The notes below the pieces were generated by a model. The model was not told where the DNA came from, searched no databases, and saw only the letters and a list, made by a program, of their open reading frames with translations. 13,470 nucleotides of DNA from an uncultured Roseiflexaceae bacterium (lineage in GTDB: Bacteria > Chloroflexota > Chloroflexia > Chloroflexales > Roseiflexaceae), in NCBI GenBank assembly GCA_937974195.1, contig CALJIC010000202.1, positions 1 through 13,470 on the forward strand, read 5' to 3'. The translations under genes were made by a program, and so were the position numbers. The number at the start of each line of letters is the position of its first letter. The first letter of the stretch is position 1. This document shows, piece after piece, positions 13,371 to 13,470 of the stretch.

Positions 13371-13470
13371 GAAGCTCCCCAGTCCCCTTCTTCCGCCGCT
13401 CTGCGGCCGCGCACCGGTGGGGTTCGGGGAGGCGAAGCTCCCCAGTCCCCTTCTTCCGCCGCTCTGCGGC
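13362..13470. repeat. Direct repeat running off the window edge
   Basis: A 37-bp sequence beginning GAAGCTCCCCAGTCCCC and ending CTCTGCGGC is present twice without change, at 13371-13407 and 13434-13470. Each copy follows GGGGTTCGG; the second copy has an extra GGAGGC before GAAGCTC. Each contains the hairpin GCCGC-TCT-GCGGC at its end, and the second can also form GGGGAG-GCGAAG-CTCCCC. Copy two ends exactly at the window end, so further units may follow. No gene is visible in 13308-13470. Confidence 0.8.

Overview
**Organism.** This is a dense, high-GC (about 70% by eye) bacterial chromosomal segment. It carries ten confidently readable protein genes, GC-rich extragenic repeats at both edges, and no RNA gene, CRISPR array or transposase that I can see. 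The secreted protein at 3592-5001 has two 'GHxLGGAF..F....GG...FG.P..E.F' repeats ahead of a VanW domain. That architecture, with the overall style of the genes, suggests Chloroflexota (Chloroflexia/Thermomicrobia-like). This is an inference from memory of the families; there is no phylogenetic marker here.

**Layout.** (1) 1-175: an alternating 48/33-bp direct-repeat array rich in small hairpins. (2) 254-3124, minus strand: a two-TM, double-RCK (TrkA-type) membrane protein followed 75 bp later by an SDR resembling the Bacillus/Thermotoga type of D-mannonate oxidoreductase (UxuB). (3) 3161-3499, plus strand: a small SUI1/YciH-type translation initiation factor. (4) 3592-5888, minus strand: an arylamine N-acetyltransferase, then the secreted VanW protein, which has its own near-consensus sigma-70 promoter. 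(5) 6023-12596, plus strand: a five-gene run of CBM9-like protein, D-mannonate dehydratase UxuA, aldo/keto reductase, and two half-size ABC exporters forming a textbook asymmetric heterodimer. Gaps are 62, 4 and 11 bp, then a 4-bp overlap. (6) 12597-13244, minus strand: a TetR-family repressor whose stop codon directly abuts that of the last ABC gene. (7) 13245-13470: hairpin-rich noncoding DNA with a direct repeat that runs off the window.

**How the genes may work together.** UxuA (mannonate to 2-keto-3-deoxygluconate) and the UxuB-like SDR (fructuronate to mannonate) are consecutive steps of hexuronate catabolism, yet lie 5.8 kb apart on opposite strands. The CBM9-like protein and the AKR beside uxuA may serve the same sugar-acid metabolism. 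The two ABC subunits should form one exporter with one catalytic and one degenerate ATP site, and the TetR protein is the obvious candidate to control it. I found no clearly unprecedented system. The most unusual points are a channel-like RCK protein without a K+ selectivity filter, sugar-acid genes sharing an apparent operon with a multidrug-type exporter, a linker insertion in one ABC subunit, and the structured repeats at both ends.
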